NCBI GenBank assembly: GCA_964473105.1
Contig: CAYYNQ010000053.1
Location: 1 to 64,000, forward strand
DNA: 64,000 nucleotides
Origin: CAYYNQ01 sp964473105
GTDB taxonomy: Bacteria; Sumerlaeota; Sumerlaeia; MVZB01
Direction: 5' to 3'
Shown here: in pieces, positions 46,010-55,286 of the stretch
Numbering within the stretch: the stretch's first letter is position 1
Layout of the letters: every line of letters begins with the position of its first letter
Notes under the pieces: generated by a model
Databases searched by the model: none
Told to the model about the DNA's origin: nothing
What the model saw: only the letters and a program-made list of their open reading frames with translations
Position numbers and translations under genes: made by a program

Positions 46010-47029
46010 TTAAAACTGGCGTAAAAACCGAATATCATTCTCGTAAAAATATCGGATATTGGTGATTCCGTGCTTGAGCATGACAAACCTCTCCACACCC
46101 AACCCGAAAGCAAACCCATTGACCTCTTTCGGGTCATAACCCACATTCTCAAGGACCGTCGGATGAATCATCCCGGATCCAAGGACTTCAAGCCATTCCT
46201 CCTCGCCCCGGTGATTTTTCCAGAGAATGTCGATTTCCGCGCTGGGTTCGGTAAATGGAAAGAAAGACGGCCTCATCCGCATCGCCCGGCCTGACCCAAA
46301 ATAACACTGTATCAGCCTCTCCAGCACACCCTTGAGATCGCTCATTCTGACATCCCGGCCAACCAGAAATCCCTCGATTTGCGTGAACATTGCCGAATGT
46401 GTTGCGTCATCATCACACCGGTACACACGACCCGGCGCAATGACGGCCAAGGGCGGTTTCCTTGACCGCATCAACCGAATCTGTACTGGAGAGGTGTGAG
46501 TGCGAAGCACCCCGCCGCCATGGATATAAAATGTATCCTGCATATCCCGCGCGGGATGGTCTTCCGGAATATTCAGGGCTTCAAAATTATGGAACTCGTC
46601 CTCGATATCAGGTCCTGAAGCAACCTCGAAACCCATTTCACGAAAGATGGTTGAGATCTCGCGACAGCCGCGGGTCAGGGGATGAAGATGTCCCGACACG
46701 GGATCCCTGCCCGGAAGCGTGACATCGATGACTTCATCGGAGAGGCGCCGCGCCCTGATTTCCTGTTCGAACCCGACCTGTCGCCTGCTGAGTTCACCCT
46801 CAAGTTTTTGCCTGGACTCGTTATAATCCTTCCCAAACCTGGGTTTATCCTCGGCTGGAAGTCGGCCCATTTCGCTTTTCAGCGTGATGAATTCACTTTT
46901 TTTGCCCAGATACTTGATCCGCAGGGCCTCTAGCCCGGCAATCTCGCTGCAATCCCGAATCTCCCGCACGCCGTCGGCTCCGAGTGTCCGAACCCTTTCC
47001 AGCAGGTTGGTCAGGCTGTTGTCAGTCAT
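46010..47029 (-). CDS. pheS: Phenylalanyl-tRNA synthetase alpha subunit
   Basis: 339 residues. An N-terminal coiled coil (~1-90) precedes the class II core: HPLTRGCREISTIFREMGF, DTFYIHGGGVLRTHTSPVQ (motif 2 region), RPSFFPFTEPSAEID, and FAFGLGVERFVMLKHGI (motif 3). Its start overlaps the rplT stop, so it belongs to the infC-rpmI-rplT-pheS-pheT unit. Confidence 0.98.
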   Translation of the reverse strand: MTDNSLTNLLERVRTLGADGVREIRDCSEIAGLEALRIKYLGKKSEFITLKSEMGRLPAEDKPRFGKDYNESRQKLEGELSRRQVGFEQEIRARRLSDEVIDVTLPGRDPVSGHLHPLTRGCREISTIFREMGFEVASGPDIEDEFHNFEALNIPEDHPARDMQDTFYIHGGGVLRTHTSPVQIRLMRSRKPPLAVIAPGRVYRCDDDATHSAMFTQIEGFLVGRDVRMSDLKGVLERLIQCYFGSGRAMRMRPSFFPFTEPSAEIDILWKNHRGEEEWLEVLGSGMIHPTVLENVGYDPKEVNGFAFGLGVERFVMLKHGITNIRYFYENDIRFLRQF

Positions 47030-47397
47030 TACTGGGGTGCCTGGTTAAGGCCCGTACGCGCCTTGTCAACAAGCTCGCTAAATGCCATCTGATCATGTAT
47101 CGCCAAGTCGGCAATAACCTTTCGGTCCAACTCAATTCCGGCAAGCTTCATCCCATGAACAAATTCACTGTATTTCAGACCGTTGGCCCTGACCGCCGCA
47201 TTGATTCGGGCGATCCAGAGCTGACGAAACACCCTCTTGCGGACACGACGGTCACGATAGGCATACTGTAGACCTCGCTTGACTGTTTCCTTTGCGCTCT
47301 TGAACAACCGGGAACGGGCACCCCGGGCGCCACCCGCCATTTTTAGGATTTTTTTTCGGCGCCTGCGCGTTGCAACACTGTTTGTTACTCGAGACAT
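47029..47397 (-). CDS. rplT: 50S ribosomal protein L20
   Basis: 122 residues. Basic N-terminal extension followed by MAGGARGARSRLFKSAKETV, RDRRVRKRVFRQLWIARINAA, LKYSEFVHGMKLAGIELDRK and IADLAIHD. Assembles early on 23S rRNA. L20 represses its own operon in several bacteria. Confidence 0.98.
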   Translation of the reverse strand: MSRVTNSVATRRRRKKILKMAGGARGARSRLFKSAKETVKRGLQYAYRDRRVRKRVFRQLWIARINAAVRANGLKYSEFVHGMKLAGIELDRKVIADLAIHDQMAFSELVDKARTGLNQAPQ

Positions 47398-47519
47398 GAT
47401 TCCCCACCTCGTTCCTTCAGTTATGGTTGGTCCCCATTATCGGGAAAAGACACCCCCGCAGAAATACTCTGGCCTCCCCTGAATCCCGCGGATGATGGTG
47501 AACCGGAAAACGAATCCGG

Positions 47520-47717
47520 TTAATGGCCCTCGATCAGGCGGTTGATCCTTTTTTCGTCAGCAGTCGTCACAAGGGCGCCGCTCCGCAAACGCCGCTTCCT
47601 TTTTGCATTTTTCTTCGTCAGGATATGACTGTGATTGGCACGCTTGCGCCGAATCTTGCCCGAACCGGTCAGCTTGAATCTCTTCTTCACGGATCCCTTT
47701 GTCTTTAGCTTCGGCAT
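47520..47717 (-). CDS. rpmI: 50S ribosomal protein L35
   Basis: 65 residues from ATG 47717, behind gaggggag. MPKLKTKGSVKKRFKLTG is the family start, and KRRLRSGALV the end region. Sits between infC and rplT as usual. Confidence 0.97.
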   Translation of the reverse strand: MPKLKTKGSVKKRFKLTGSGKIRRKRANHSHILTKKNAKRKRRLRSGALVTTADEKRINRLIEGH

Positions 47718-47761
47718 TTTCTGACTCCCCTCATTCCCTCGATCATGGTGCAACGGACTTG

Positions 47762-48313
47762 TTATTCCGCCTCTGTCTTCTGCTTATCTGCTCCTGGAAC
47801 CCGCTTGGGTGTCAATAATACAACCTGCAACCTGCTTCTCCCAAAACCCCGGTTGCTTGACTCAAGCGTTGAAAGGTCCGCCAACTTCTCTATCATGCTG
47901 TCAAGCCTCTGCGTCCCAATCTCATAATGGCGCAATTCACGCATCCGATAACGAACTGTAAGCTTGACCTTGTGCCCCTTCTCCAGAAATTCCCTGGCAT
48001 GCTTGAGCTTGAACCCAAAATCATGCGGATCAATGTTCGGCCTTAACTTGATCTCCTTCGTATCCTGCCTGTGCGTATTCTTCCGTGCCAGTTTCTGCTT
48101 GCGCTTCAGCTCATAAAGATATTTGTTAAAATCCATGATCCGGCAAACAGGCGGATCTGAATCCGGAGCAACCTCAACCAGGTCCAACTCCTTGCCCTGT
48201 GCCCTCTCCATGGCATCCTCCAGGGAGACAATGCCCAGTTGCTTGCCGTCTTCATCAATCAGTCGGACTTCCTCGGCCGATATCCTTTTATTGGTACGTA
48301 TGTTTGTCCTGAT
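47762..48313 (-). CDS. infC: Translation initiation factor IF-3 (probable AUC start)
   Basis: About 183 residues. Binds the 30S subunit and checks start-codon choice. Core motifs are EVRLIDEDGKQLGIV, LDLVEVAPDSDPPVCRIMDF, KEIKLRPNIDPHDFGFKL and a C-terminal domain ending in a charged tail. An ATG lies at 48328, but the only Shine-Dalgarno it has (aagggg) abuts it. ATC at 48313 has ggagg(g) 7 bases upstream (48321-48326), ideal spacing. infC famously uses AUU/AUC starts for autocontrol, so AUC is preferred; the ATG would add five residues. Confidence 0.95.
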   Translation of the reverse strand: MRTNIRTNKRISAEEVRLIDEDGKQLGIVSLEDAMERAQGKELDLVEVAPDSDPPVCRIMDFNKYLYELKRKQKLARKNTHRQDTKEIKLRPNIDPHDFGFKLKHAREFLEKGHKVKLTVRYRMRELRHYEIGTQRLDSMIEKLADLSTLESSNRGFGRSRLQVVLLTPKRVPGADKQKTEAE

Positions 48314-48600
48314 GGTTAAACCCTCCATCCCCTTTTTCCGTCGATCGGCTCATCCCGGATGCTCCGGAACGTCTCCAGCAAAACAACAAACCGCGACAGG
48401 ACAAAGTCTTCCCGCCGCGGTTGCTCGTGCTCCGTGGTTACCGAGAATGCCCACCCATCCCCACATCTTCTCAGGCAACCACGCCTGAACGAAGGGCGAT
48501 TACACCTCGTCCCGGACGACCCGCCACACGAGTCGCCTCCCGGGACGACCGCTGGGGGTGAGAAAGCGGGAAGCTTTCTACTTGTATGTTATAACTGTCT
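48314..48600 (-). promoter_or_regulatory. infC leader region, candidate structured 5' UTR
   Basis: GC-rich, gene-free, ~270 bases. It contains an 8-bp inverted repeat CGTCCCGG/CCGGGACG (48508-48515 and 48540-48547) and ends at the infC ribosome binding site. A TATAAC hexamer lies at about 48590 on the minus strand without a clear -35. L20- or IF3-type autoregulatory leaders occur here in other bacteria; no sequence match is claimed. Bases 48600-48947 hold nothing recognised. Confidence 0.3.
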
Positions 48601-48947
48601 TTCTAACTACCCCGCCGCCACCATAGCTCAACTTGAGTGGCGGGAACCTCACATGCCATGCCATATCTCTAACAACCACGGCAATCAGCATTTATACCGA
48701 GCAACGCCGAATATGTCAATCGCAATGACATGACAGCGGTGTCTGTGTGATGGTTTGCTCCATAGGTTTGCATTGATTTCGATGACTATCTCGTTTGGAA
48801 ACAGGCAGAAGGGGCCACGGTCCCCAACCTCGGCTCGAAATCAGGCCTGATTGATACGGCGAAAACAGTTCAACTCACAGAATTCCAAGCATATATATGG
48901 CCGGGCAACTGACAAACAGTGCCCTCCAATTCCTTCCTCAACATCAT

Positions 48948-50068
48948 TTAGAGAATTTCAGGCCGACCATATCCCATTTTTTCACAATGATCCACGATTG
49001 AGTCTATCGGCAGGGGCTGATTATCGATGATCGGTCTGAGAAAATCTTCAAGGGTATCGGAAGTCGTCTTTTTCTCATTTACATGGGCCTCCGTGACATC
49101 TTTCTCAGCAATTTTCAAATACTCACCAAGTTCAAGCATCTGGTATCTGATTTCCGCACGAAGAAACCCGAGGATATCTCCAGGGTCTGAACAAGACACG
49201 CCCCTTCAGCGATTAAACGATTGGAACCCCGTGCATTACTGCGTATTGTATCGCCGGGACATGCCATGACTGTGCGGTTATTCGCAGTTGCCTGACGGGC
49301 CGTGACCAGGGATCCACTTTCCAGCCTGGCCTCGATGACCAGTGTGCCCAGAGTCAGCCCTGCGATGATTTCATTTCTCAGTGGAAAAAGTCCCGCTGAC
49401 GGTTTCGTCATCATCGGAAAAGGGCTGACAACCGCCCCATGACCAAGTTCAACAACCGAACGTGCCAATTCATTATTTTTGCCGGGGTAAACGGGAGTTC
49501 CCAGACCCTGACCGAGAATAGCCAGTGTTCTTCCCCCAGCCTCAAGCGCGGCCCGATGTGAGGCTGTATCAACCCCGTATGCCATTCCACTGACTACCGT
49601 TAGTCCCTGCCTTGCAATGGATCCGGCCAGAAGGGATGTCATCTGGATGGCATAGTGACTCGGAGATCGGGAGCCGACGATTGAAATGGATATTCGGTCT
49701 ACAGGCTTGATTTCCCACTTCACTCACAAAACGAGGGGATGCGCCGGAAACTGACGCAACAATGGAGGATAATCTGGCTCCTGACAATGGATCAACCTTA
49801 CGCCTTGATTCCCTAGTTCTGAGTAATTCAGTCTTGGCCTGATCCAGAGAAGCTGTATCAAGCAGGGAATCTACCCGTGATAACCCGAAAACCCCTTACC
49901 GCCTTCAATTTGTGACACGATCGGCACGCAACACTGACTCAGCATCGCCAAACACCTCCAGTAACCGATGAGTCAGAACATGGCCAATCGCCGGTGCGAC
50001 GGCGAGCCTCGCAACCAAGCCAAGTATATACCCAGCATCAGAGGGTCATTCTCCAGATATTAACCATA
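48948..50068 (-). pseudogene. dprA: DNA processing protein DprA, multiply frameshifted
   Basis: Pieces of DprA lie in order but in different frames. ATG 50068 follows an ideal gggagg. Then come a helix-hairpin-helix-like start (VARLAVAPAIGHVLTHRLLEVFG, shown by VAPAIGHVLTHRLLEVFG), the family segment GVRLIHCQEPDYPPLLRQF (49804 down), the Rossmann core ISIVGSRSPSHY... VVSGMAYGVDTASHRAALE ... FPLRNEIIAGLTLGTLVIEA (49723 down to ~49190), and a winged-helix tail (SDPGDILGFLRAEIRYQ to GYGRPEIL). At least four indels are needed. The last is one missing T near 49190. DprA loads RecA on incoming single strands during transformation, so this function is lost. Confidence 0.88.
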
Positions 50069-50137
50069 AAAAACCTCCCGGATATCAGACCATTACAATA
50101 ACACCTGCCGGAATCGGGAAGTTATATTTTTCATATC

Positions 50138-51226
50138 TTATTCAAAGTGAAGCAGGCTACGTTCTCCCTCGGGCCAGACTCTATAAAATTCCTTGGGATG
50201 ATTGGGGCCTACCGGATGCCCTGCGGTAATACCCATGCCGACAAAGTTGGCGCTTCGGTACAAACCCACATTATTGGAAATGGTTTTCTTGTCATCGTAT
50301 TCCAACCCACTCTGAACCTCCCTGACAAGGTCCGTGAATTCCCGAGCATCAGCCGCCGTATTGAAGAAAAGATAGAAAACCCGCGCTTCCTGCTTCGTCC
50401 CACCCATGGCTCCGTAGGTCAGAACATATCCCTTCAGGTTCAGCATGGCATCGAGATTCGACTTCACCTGATTAATGGCCGCTCCACCGAATTTGAACGT
50501 GACAGGAAATTCCACATCAAGAAGCCAGTCCCTGTTCAGGTGACTGGCATCAGCCGTACCCATGCCCATGGGCGGCGCATAGTCCCCGTTCAATGGGATA
50601 TGATACATCTCATCATACCTGTATTCCTTGAAAAGGGGGCGATACATGTTGTTGGCAAAGTAAAGGTATATTCCCCGCGTAAACCTGATGTCGTAGAACC
50701 CCCGGTAACTCCAGATATAAGTGGGGATAATATGGAATATAAACACGAGCACAACCATCATGCTCAGGAATTTCAGGAAGGCACCATTTATGAAATTGTG
50801 AATGGCTGCCTTCAACCTTATATTACGCTGCTTGGCCCGGTGTGCCCGCTCATTGATCCCGGCAAGGCGCTCTTTCTCCTCTTCCAGATGGCTGATCTGT
50901 TCCGTCAGGAGCATGAAGCATTCGTTCCAGTCAAACTCAAACTTCTGGCGTTCGGCATCGTTGAATGCGGAGACTTTTCTTAGCATGATGCTGTCAGAGA
51001 CAATGGTCATGATGTTCTGACCGATTTTTTCATCGTGATCCAGTGTGTCCAGAAAACCATCGTGAAGCATTGCAATCCGACTTTTCAACTCTATGAACTT
51101 CAGTTCAGCTTGTGCCGATATATTCCTCGACTTCTGCGCATGCAGGCAAAAATCCCTGAACTGGGTCCACCGCACATGCAATTCCCTGGATTCGTCAAGA
51201 CTTCTGTTTAAAATCGGGTCGATCAT
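50138..51226 (-). CDS. Unrecognised membrane-anchored protein
   Basis: 362 residues. Residues 1-145 are helical, with a coiled-coil stretch (LTEQISHLEEEKERLAGINE). One clear membrane span follows (FLSMMVVLVFIFHIIPTYIW). The remaining ~190 residues are predicted outside, with aromatic-rich strands (RGFYDIRFTRGIYLYFANNMY; HLNRDWLLDVEFPVTFKFGG). Topology suggests a cytoplasmic coiled coil joined to a periplasmic domain. No family assigned. Codon use is like its neighbours. Confidence 0.7.
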   Translation of the reverse strand: MIDPILNRSLDESRELHVRWTQFRDFCLHAQKSRNISAQAELKFIELKSRIAMLHDGFLDTLDHDEKIGQNIMTIVSDSIMLRKVSAFNDAERQKFEFDWNECFMLLTEQISHLEEEKERLAGINERAHRAKQRNIRLKAAIHNFINGAFLKFLSMMVVLVFIFHIIPTYIWSYRGFYDIRFTRGIYLYFANNMYRPLFKEYRYDEMYHIPLNGDYAPPMGMGTADASHLNRDWLLDVEFPVTFKFGGAAINQVKSNLDAMLNLKGYVLTYGAMGGTKQEARVFYLFFNTAADAREFTDLVREVQSGLEYDDKKTISNNVGLYRSANFVGMGITAGHPVGPNHPKEFYRVWPEGERSLLHFE

Positions 51227-51357
51227 ATGCGAATCATGCCATTTATATTTTTGGGTTCCCAGACTAACTCACATCCACCAAGACCTTCCTGCATGGGATA
51301 TCCCGAACAGGGGTGGTACACATTACATGCTTATATTGCGCCTCGGGCCAAAAATCG

Positions 51358-51771
51358 TCAAGGAGGACCACTCCCCCGGTCTTTTTCCAGTTTCATATCA
51401 TCTGGAATCTGGGCGATGATATCATCGAGGTCCGCCTCGGTCCTCAACTCGACGCATCCCTTGCCTTGTTCCGAGCGATGGTTATGATATGCCTGACGGC
51501 GGCCTGAATATTCCTCATGAGACATCCCGATTAGCGGCTCATCCCCAACTTCAAGTTTCTCAAATATTTGTTCCAGAAAAGGAACGCACCATCCACAACC
51601 CGTACCGGCTCCATAACACTCCGAGAAACGTGATGCCACACTGGGATTTTTGAACCGATGAAACTTCACCAGCTTTGAAAGATGGACGTGAAAACACATG
51701 CACACCTCCCGCTCGGAATCCCTGACTTCATCATTCAATTTCCTGATCCCATCGGGTCCGGCCCCATTCAC
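51358..51771 (-). CDS. BFD-type [2Fe-2S] domain protein
   Basis: 137 residues. EVCMCFHVHLSKLVKFHRF ... CYGAGTGCGWCVPFLEQIF is the [2Fe-2S] fold of bacterioferritin-associated ferredoxin and NirB/NifU middle domains: two Cys as CxC, two more as CGxC. A ~60-residue tail of unknown role follows, ending in acidic ELRTEADLDDIIAQ. Possible roles are iron mobilisation or a redox adaptor; no bacterioferritin gene is visible. Confidence 0.82.
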   Translation of the reverse strand: MNGAGPDGIRKLNDEVRDSEREVCMCFHVHLSKLVKFHRFKNPSVASRFSECYGAGTGCGWCVPFLEQIFEKLEVGDEPLIGMSHEEYSGRRQAYHNHRSEQGKGCVELRTEADLDDIIAQIPDDMKLEKDRGSGPP

Positions 51772-51936
51772 CTGGATTTGCGGGGCCTAGATAACATCCT
51801 AAATATCCCACCCTGTTGCTCAAGTTACTGAATAAGATATTCTGCATGATTGCATTAAAATATCCGGCCCAAGGGTTTTCCCCGGCCGGATTCAGAACTA
51901 TTCATGAACGTAGATTTATTTTGGTATAGCGGCTGA

Positions 51937-52566
51937 TTAGCGCGAGTAAAACTCCACGATCAACTGCTCATTCACCTCGATATCATCCAGATCCTCACGC
52001 GCAGGGAGGTTCAGAAACCTTGCAGCCCTAGATTCATCGCTATATTCAACCCAGGACTTTCGTCCCTTCTTTTCAGCCAGAATCAGTGCCTCCTCAACCG
52101 GCTTGAATGCTTTGGCCTTATCTGACAGGCTGATCGTGTCCCCTGTTTTTACATCATAGGATGCGATATCTACCTTACGGCCGTTCACGCGGACATGCCC
52201 ATGGTTGACAAGTTGACGGCCCTGGGCCCGGGTTGATGCAAATCCGACCCTGTAGACAACATTGTCCAGTCTGGCTTCAAGGAGCTGGAGAAGCACCGTT
52301 CCCGTCACCCCCCGGTATCTATCCGCTTTCGAAAAATAATTACGGAATTGTTTTTCAAGGATACCATACATCCTCCGCAGGCTCTGCTTTTCCCTCAACT
52401 GAATACCGAAGGGGGTAAGCTTGATTCGCTGACCCACATGCATTCCCGGGGGATAGGGACGTTTCGTCTTGGGATCCTTCCCCTTGTAATATCGCTCACC
52501 CTTCAGCTGAAGGTTCCTTCCCTCACGCCTCGACAGACGGTCGACGGGTCCTGTGTAACGTGCCAC
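51937..52566 (-). CDS. rpsD: 30S ribosomal protein S4
   Basis: 209 residues, primary 16S binder. MARYTGPVDRLSRREGRNL start without the zinc-binding cysteines (C-minus form), LREKQSLRRMYGILEKQF, and the S4 RNA-binding domain RLDNVVYRVGFASTRAQGRQLVNHGHV. Located after rplQ, whereas many genomes have it between rpsK and rpoA. Confidence 0.98.
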   Translation of the reverse strand: MARYTGPVDRLSRREGRNLQLKGERYYKGKDPKTKRPYPPGMHVGQRIKLTPFGIQLREKQSLRRMYGILEKQFRNYFSKADRYRGVTGTVLLQLLEARLDNVVYRVGFASTRAQGRQLVNHGHVRVNGRKVDIASYDVKTGDTISLSDKAKAFKPVEEALILAEKKGRKSWVEYSDESRAARFLNLPAREDLDDIEVNEQLIVEFYSR

Positions 52567-52622
52567 GAATTATCCTCCGGATCATGCCTTCTGGATCCCA
52601 TGCCATTGACAACATGGGGTTC

Positions 52623-53078
52623 TCATTTCCTTGACTTGGCCAATTCCTTACGCCTCTGATGCAGACGCTGCTTCACTGATTTTTTCTGCGGCGGAGGCGT
52701 CATATCCCCGGAATCAGTTGTTTGCTCGTCAACAAATTCTATGTAGGACATTAAAGCGCCATCACCTGCCCGCGGACCATCCTTGACAACCCTGAGATAT
52801 CCACCGCTGCGACCAGACACCCGGGGAGCGATTTCATCGAAAAGCTTACGGACACAGTCACTGTCCTGCAAACGACTGATGACCCGACGGCGGGCAGGCA
52901 AGTCACCCTCCTTCGCAATGGTAACCAGTGACTCGACGAAGGGACGCAGGGCACTTGCCTTTTGGTGCGTAGTTCTGATCCGCTCATGCCTCAGGAGCGC
53001 AATCGCCAGATTACGCATGAGGGCTAACCGGTGCTCACTGGTCCGGTTCAATCTGCTGCCATGTTTACGATGACGCAT
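52623..53078 (-). CDS. rplQ: 50S ribosomal protein L17
   Basis: 151 residues. MRHRKHGSRLNRTSEHRLALMRNLA start, ending in a ~35-residue tail (DSGDMTPPPQKKSVKQR...) beyond the usual ~120, basic at its end. Directly after rpoA (15 bases). The start MRHRKHG is invariant in the family. Confidence 0.97.
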   Translation of the reverse strand: MRHRKHGSRLNRTSEHRLALMRNLAIALLRHERIRTTHQKASALRPFVESLVTIAKEGDLPARRRVISRLQDSDCVRKLFDEIAPRVSGRSGGYLRVVKDGPRAGDGALMSYIEFVDEQTTDSGDMTPPPQKKSVKQRLHQRRKELAKSRK

Positions 53079-53093
53079 CGTCCTGTTTCCCTG

Positions 53094-54104
53094 TCAATCC
53101 TCATCACCAGACATGATTGGCATGCCAGTTTCATCTAGTTTCATGTTAAATCCGAGTCCCATTTCCTTGAGAATATTCTTGATCTCCGTCAATGACTTAC
53201 GGCCGAAATTCCTGTATTTCAGCATTTCACTTTCTGTCTTCTGTACCAGATCACGAATGGTCTTGATCCCCGCCGCCTCTAGGCAGTTGAATGCCCGGAC
53301 AGATAATTCAAGTTCCTCAATGCTCTTGTCAAGCTTCTCTTCCAGCTGGGATGTCGGAAATGCAACATCAGGCTCGTCACCAAGTTGGGGCAACATCTCA
53401 ATCTCCTCGCCTGGTCGAATGAAGATATCCATGTGATTTCGCAGAATCTGTGCAGCTGTGGACACCGACTCCTCGGGGGTGACTGTTCCATCGGTGGTGA
53501 CTTCCAGTGTCAGACGGTCAAAATCCGTCTGTTGTCCAACACGCGCATTTTCAACGTGGTATTTGACATTACGAACCGGCGAAAAAACTGCGTCGAGGGC
53601 TATCAACCCGACATCATCAGGATCCTTCTTGAATTCCGACGCCGCCACATATCCCCGGCCGGAACCGATGTTGATTTCCATCTGGAGCGTTGCATTCTCA
53701 TTCAGTGTGGCGATCACATGCTCTCCGTTCAGTATCTCGACATCGGGCACCATCTCGATCTGGCTGGCCTTAACCTCGCCCTTTTTGCTCGCCTCAAGAT
53801 ATACCGTGGCTGACGGAATGGTGGGGGACATTTTAATGTTTAATGACTTGAGGTTCAGAATGATATCGGAGATATCCTCCTTGACCCCCTTCTTGAACAT
53901 GAACTCATGTTCCACACCCTCGATCCGCACTGATACCACGGCCGCCCCCGGAATGGATGAGAGCAGAACCCTGCGCATGGAGTTCCCCAAAGTAACTCCA
54001 AAACCACGCTCGAAGGGCTCAGCGACAAAAGACCCATCCGTCGCCGTGTTGACACCTGAGTCCATATGAAGGTGCCGGGGCTTATTCATCGGCTTGAAGT
54101 TCAT
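53094..54104 (-). CDS. rpoA: RNA polymerase alpha subunit
   Basis: 336 residues from ATG 54104; ATG 54122 is also in frame, but aaggg fits the later one. The N-terminal dimerisation domain has VAEPFERGFGVTLGNSMRRVLLSSIPG. The C-terminal domain has ELELSVRAFNCLEAAGIKTI, ESEMLKYRNFGRKSLTEIKNIL, contacting UP elements and activators. Confidence 0.98.
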   Translation of the reverse strand: MNFKPMNKPRHLHMDSGVNTATDGSFVAEPFERGFGVTLGNSMRRVLLSSIPGAAVVSVRIEGVEHEFMFKKGVKEDISDIILNLKSLNIKMSPTIPSATVYLEASKKGEVKASQIEMVPDVEILNGEHVIATLNENATLQMEINIGSGRGYVAASEFKKDPDDVGLIALDAVFSPVRNVKYHVENARVGQQTDFDRLTLEVTTDGTVTPEESVSTAAQILRNHMDIFIRPGEEIEMLPQLGDEPDVAFPTSQLEEKLDKSIEELELSVRAFNCLEAAGIKTIRDLVQKTESEMLKYRNFGRKSLTEIKNILKEMGLGFNMKLDETGMPIMSGDED

Positions 54105-54204
54105 GAAGTCATCCCTTCTCAATTTCTGGAGTTCTGACAGACAAAAAATACATCGGGCTTCAACTGTTCATAATAATTCGGATGCAGGGTTGACAGGCCC
54201 GCGA

Positions 54205-54600
54205 CTAAACCCTGCGCCTCTTGGGTGGTCGGCAACCGTTATGGGGGATGGGCGTCACATCCTTGATGAGCTTCAACTCGATCCCCGCAGCTTGGAGCGC
54301 CCGAATGGCGGCCTCCCGACCCGAACCCGGCCCCTTGACATAAACCTCAACGGTTTTCAGGCCATTATCGATTGCTGCACGAGCGGCAGTCTCTGCCGCC
54401 AGTTGCGCGGCATATGGGGTGCTCTTCTTGGACCCCTTGAAACCAACGCTCCCAGCCGACGACCAGGATATCGTATTTCCAGCCGTATCTGATATGGTGA
54501 TGATGGTATTGTTAAAAGTCGCATGAAGGTGGGCCACACCCACCGCGATATTTTTCCTGACCTTCTTTTTAGCACGTCCCTTCGTGTCCTTTTTCGCCAT
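54205..54600 (-). CDS. rpsK: 30S ribosomal protein S11
   Basis: 131 residues. VGVAHLHATFNNTIITISD, GFKGSKKSTPYAAQLAAE and VYVKGPGSGREAAIRALQ lead to the conserved end TPIPHNGCRPPKRRRV. Normal in all respects. Confidence 0.98.
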   Translation of the reverse strand: MAKKDTKGRAKKKVRKNIAVGVAHLHATFNNTIITISDTAGNTISWSSAGSVGFKGSKKSTPYAAQLAAETAARAAIDNGLKTVEVYVKGPGSGREAAIRALQAAGIELKLIKDVTPIPHNGCRPPKRRRV

Positions 54601-54705
54601 ATCGGGTTACAACCCATCCTCTCTTTGGAATCTTCTTCCTGATAAAATCAAATAAATCACAAGACCGTTTTGAAGACCGGGTGCCGGATTAATACCCCGA
54701 CAGCC

Positions 54706-55092
54706 TCAACCTTTCGGCGGCGCCTTTTTCTTGCCAGCGATAGATTTGCGCGGTCCCTTGCAGGTCCTCGCATTGGTCTGGGTGCGCTGTCCATGAGCCG
54801 GAAGTCCGCGAATGTGACGGGTTCCCCGATAACACTGGATATCCATCAGGCGCTTAATATTCAACTGAACTTCACGCCGCAGGTCACCCTCAACTTTGAG
54901 GTCGGAGTTCTGGATGACCGAACTGATCCGGCTGACCTCCTCCTCGGTAAGATCCCGGGCTCGCGTGTCTGGGCTTACATTCGCCTGTCCCAGAACAAGC
55001 CGGGAAATATGGGGGCCGATACCATAAATGTATCTCAGACCTATCTCGATCCTCTTGTCCCTAGGTATGTCGACGCCTGCAATGCGAGCCAA
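54706..55092 (-). CDS. rpsM: 30S ribosomal protein S13
   Basis: 128 residues. MARIAGVDIPRDKRIEIGL start, YIYGIGPHISRLVL, RGTRHIRGLPAHGQRTQTNA and basic C-terminal tail GPRKSIAGKKKAP. Sits at the head of the 30S and contacts the tRNAs. Confidence 0.98.
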   Translation of the reverse strand: MARIAGVDIPRDKRIEIGLRYIYGIGPHISRLVLGQANVSPDTRARDLTEEEVSRISSVIQNSDLKVEGDLRREVQLNIKRLMDIQCYRGTRHIRGLPAHGQRTQTNARTCKGPRKSIAGKKKAPPKG

Positions 55093-55147
55093 TGAATCTC
55101 TCCTTTTCCATCTGCCATCCTATATGGCCCGGGCCGAACTCCCAATG

Positions 55148-55261
55148 TCAGCCCTGACGCTGCTTGTGCTTGGGATTTTCGCAGATAACCCGAACAACAC
55201 CCTTACGCCTGACAATCTTGCACTTGATACACATTTTCCTGACTGATGCACGTACCTTCAT
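55148..55261 (-). CDS. rpmJ: 50S ribosomal protein L36
   Basis: 37 residues starting at ATG 55261. MKVRASVRKMCIKCKIVRR, then CENPKHKQRQG. The zinc set Cys-Cys-Cys-His is complete, so this is the zinc (C+) form. Confidence 0.97.
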   Translation of the reverse strand: MKVRASVRKMCIKCKIVRRKGVVRVICENPKHKQRQG

Positions 55262-55286
55262 AAATGATCTGCCCTCCGTTGCCCTC

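Noticed and set aside
50147..50983. 278-codon plus-strand frame
   Set aside because: Antisense to the 362-residue membrane-anchored gene, which has the better protein features (coiled coil, membrane span).
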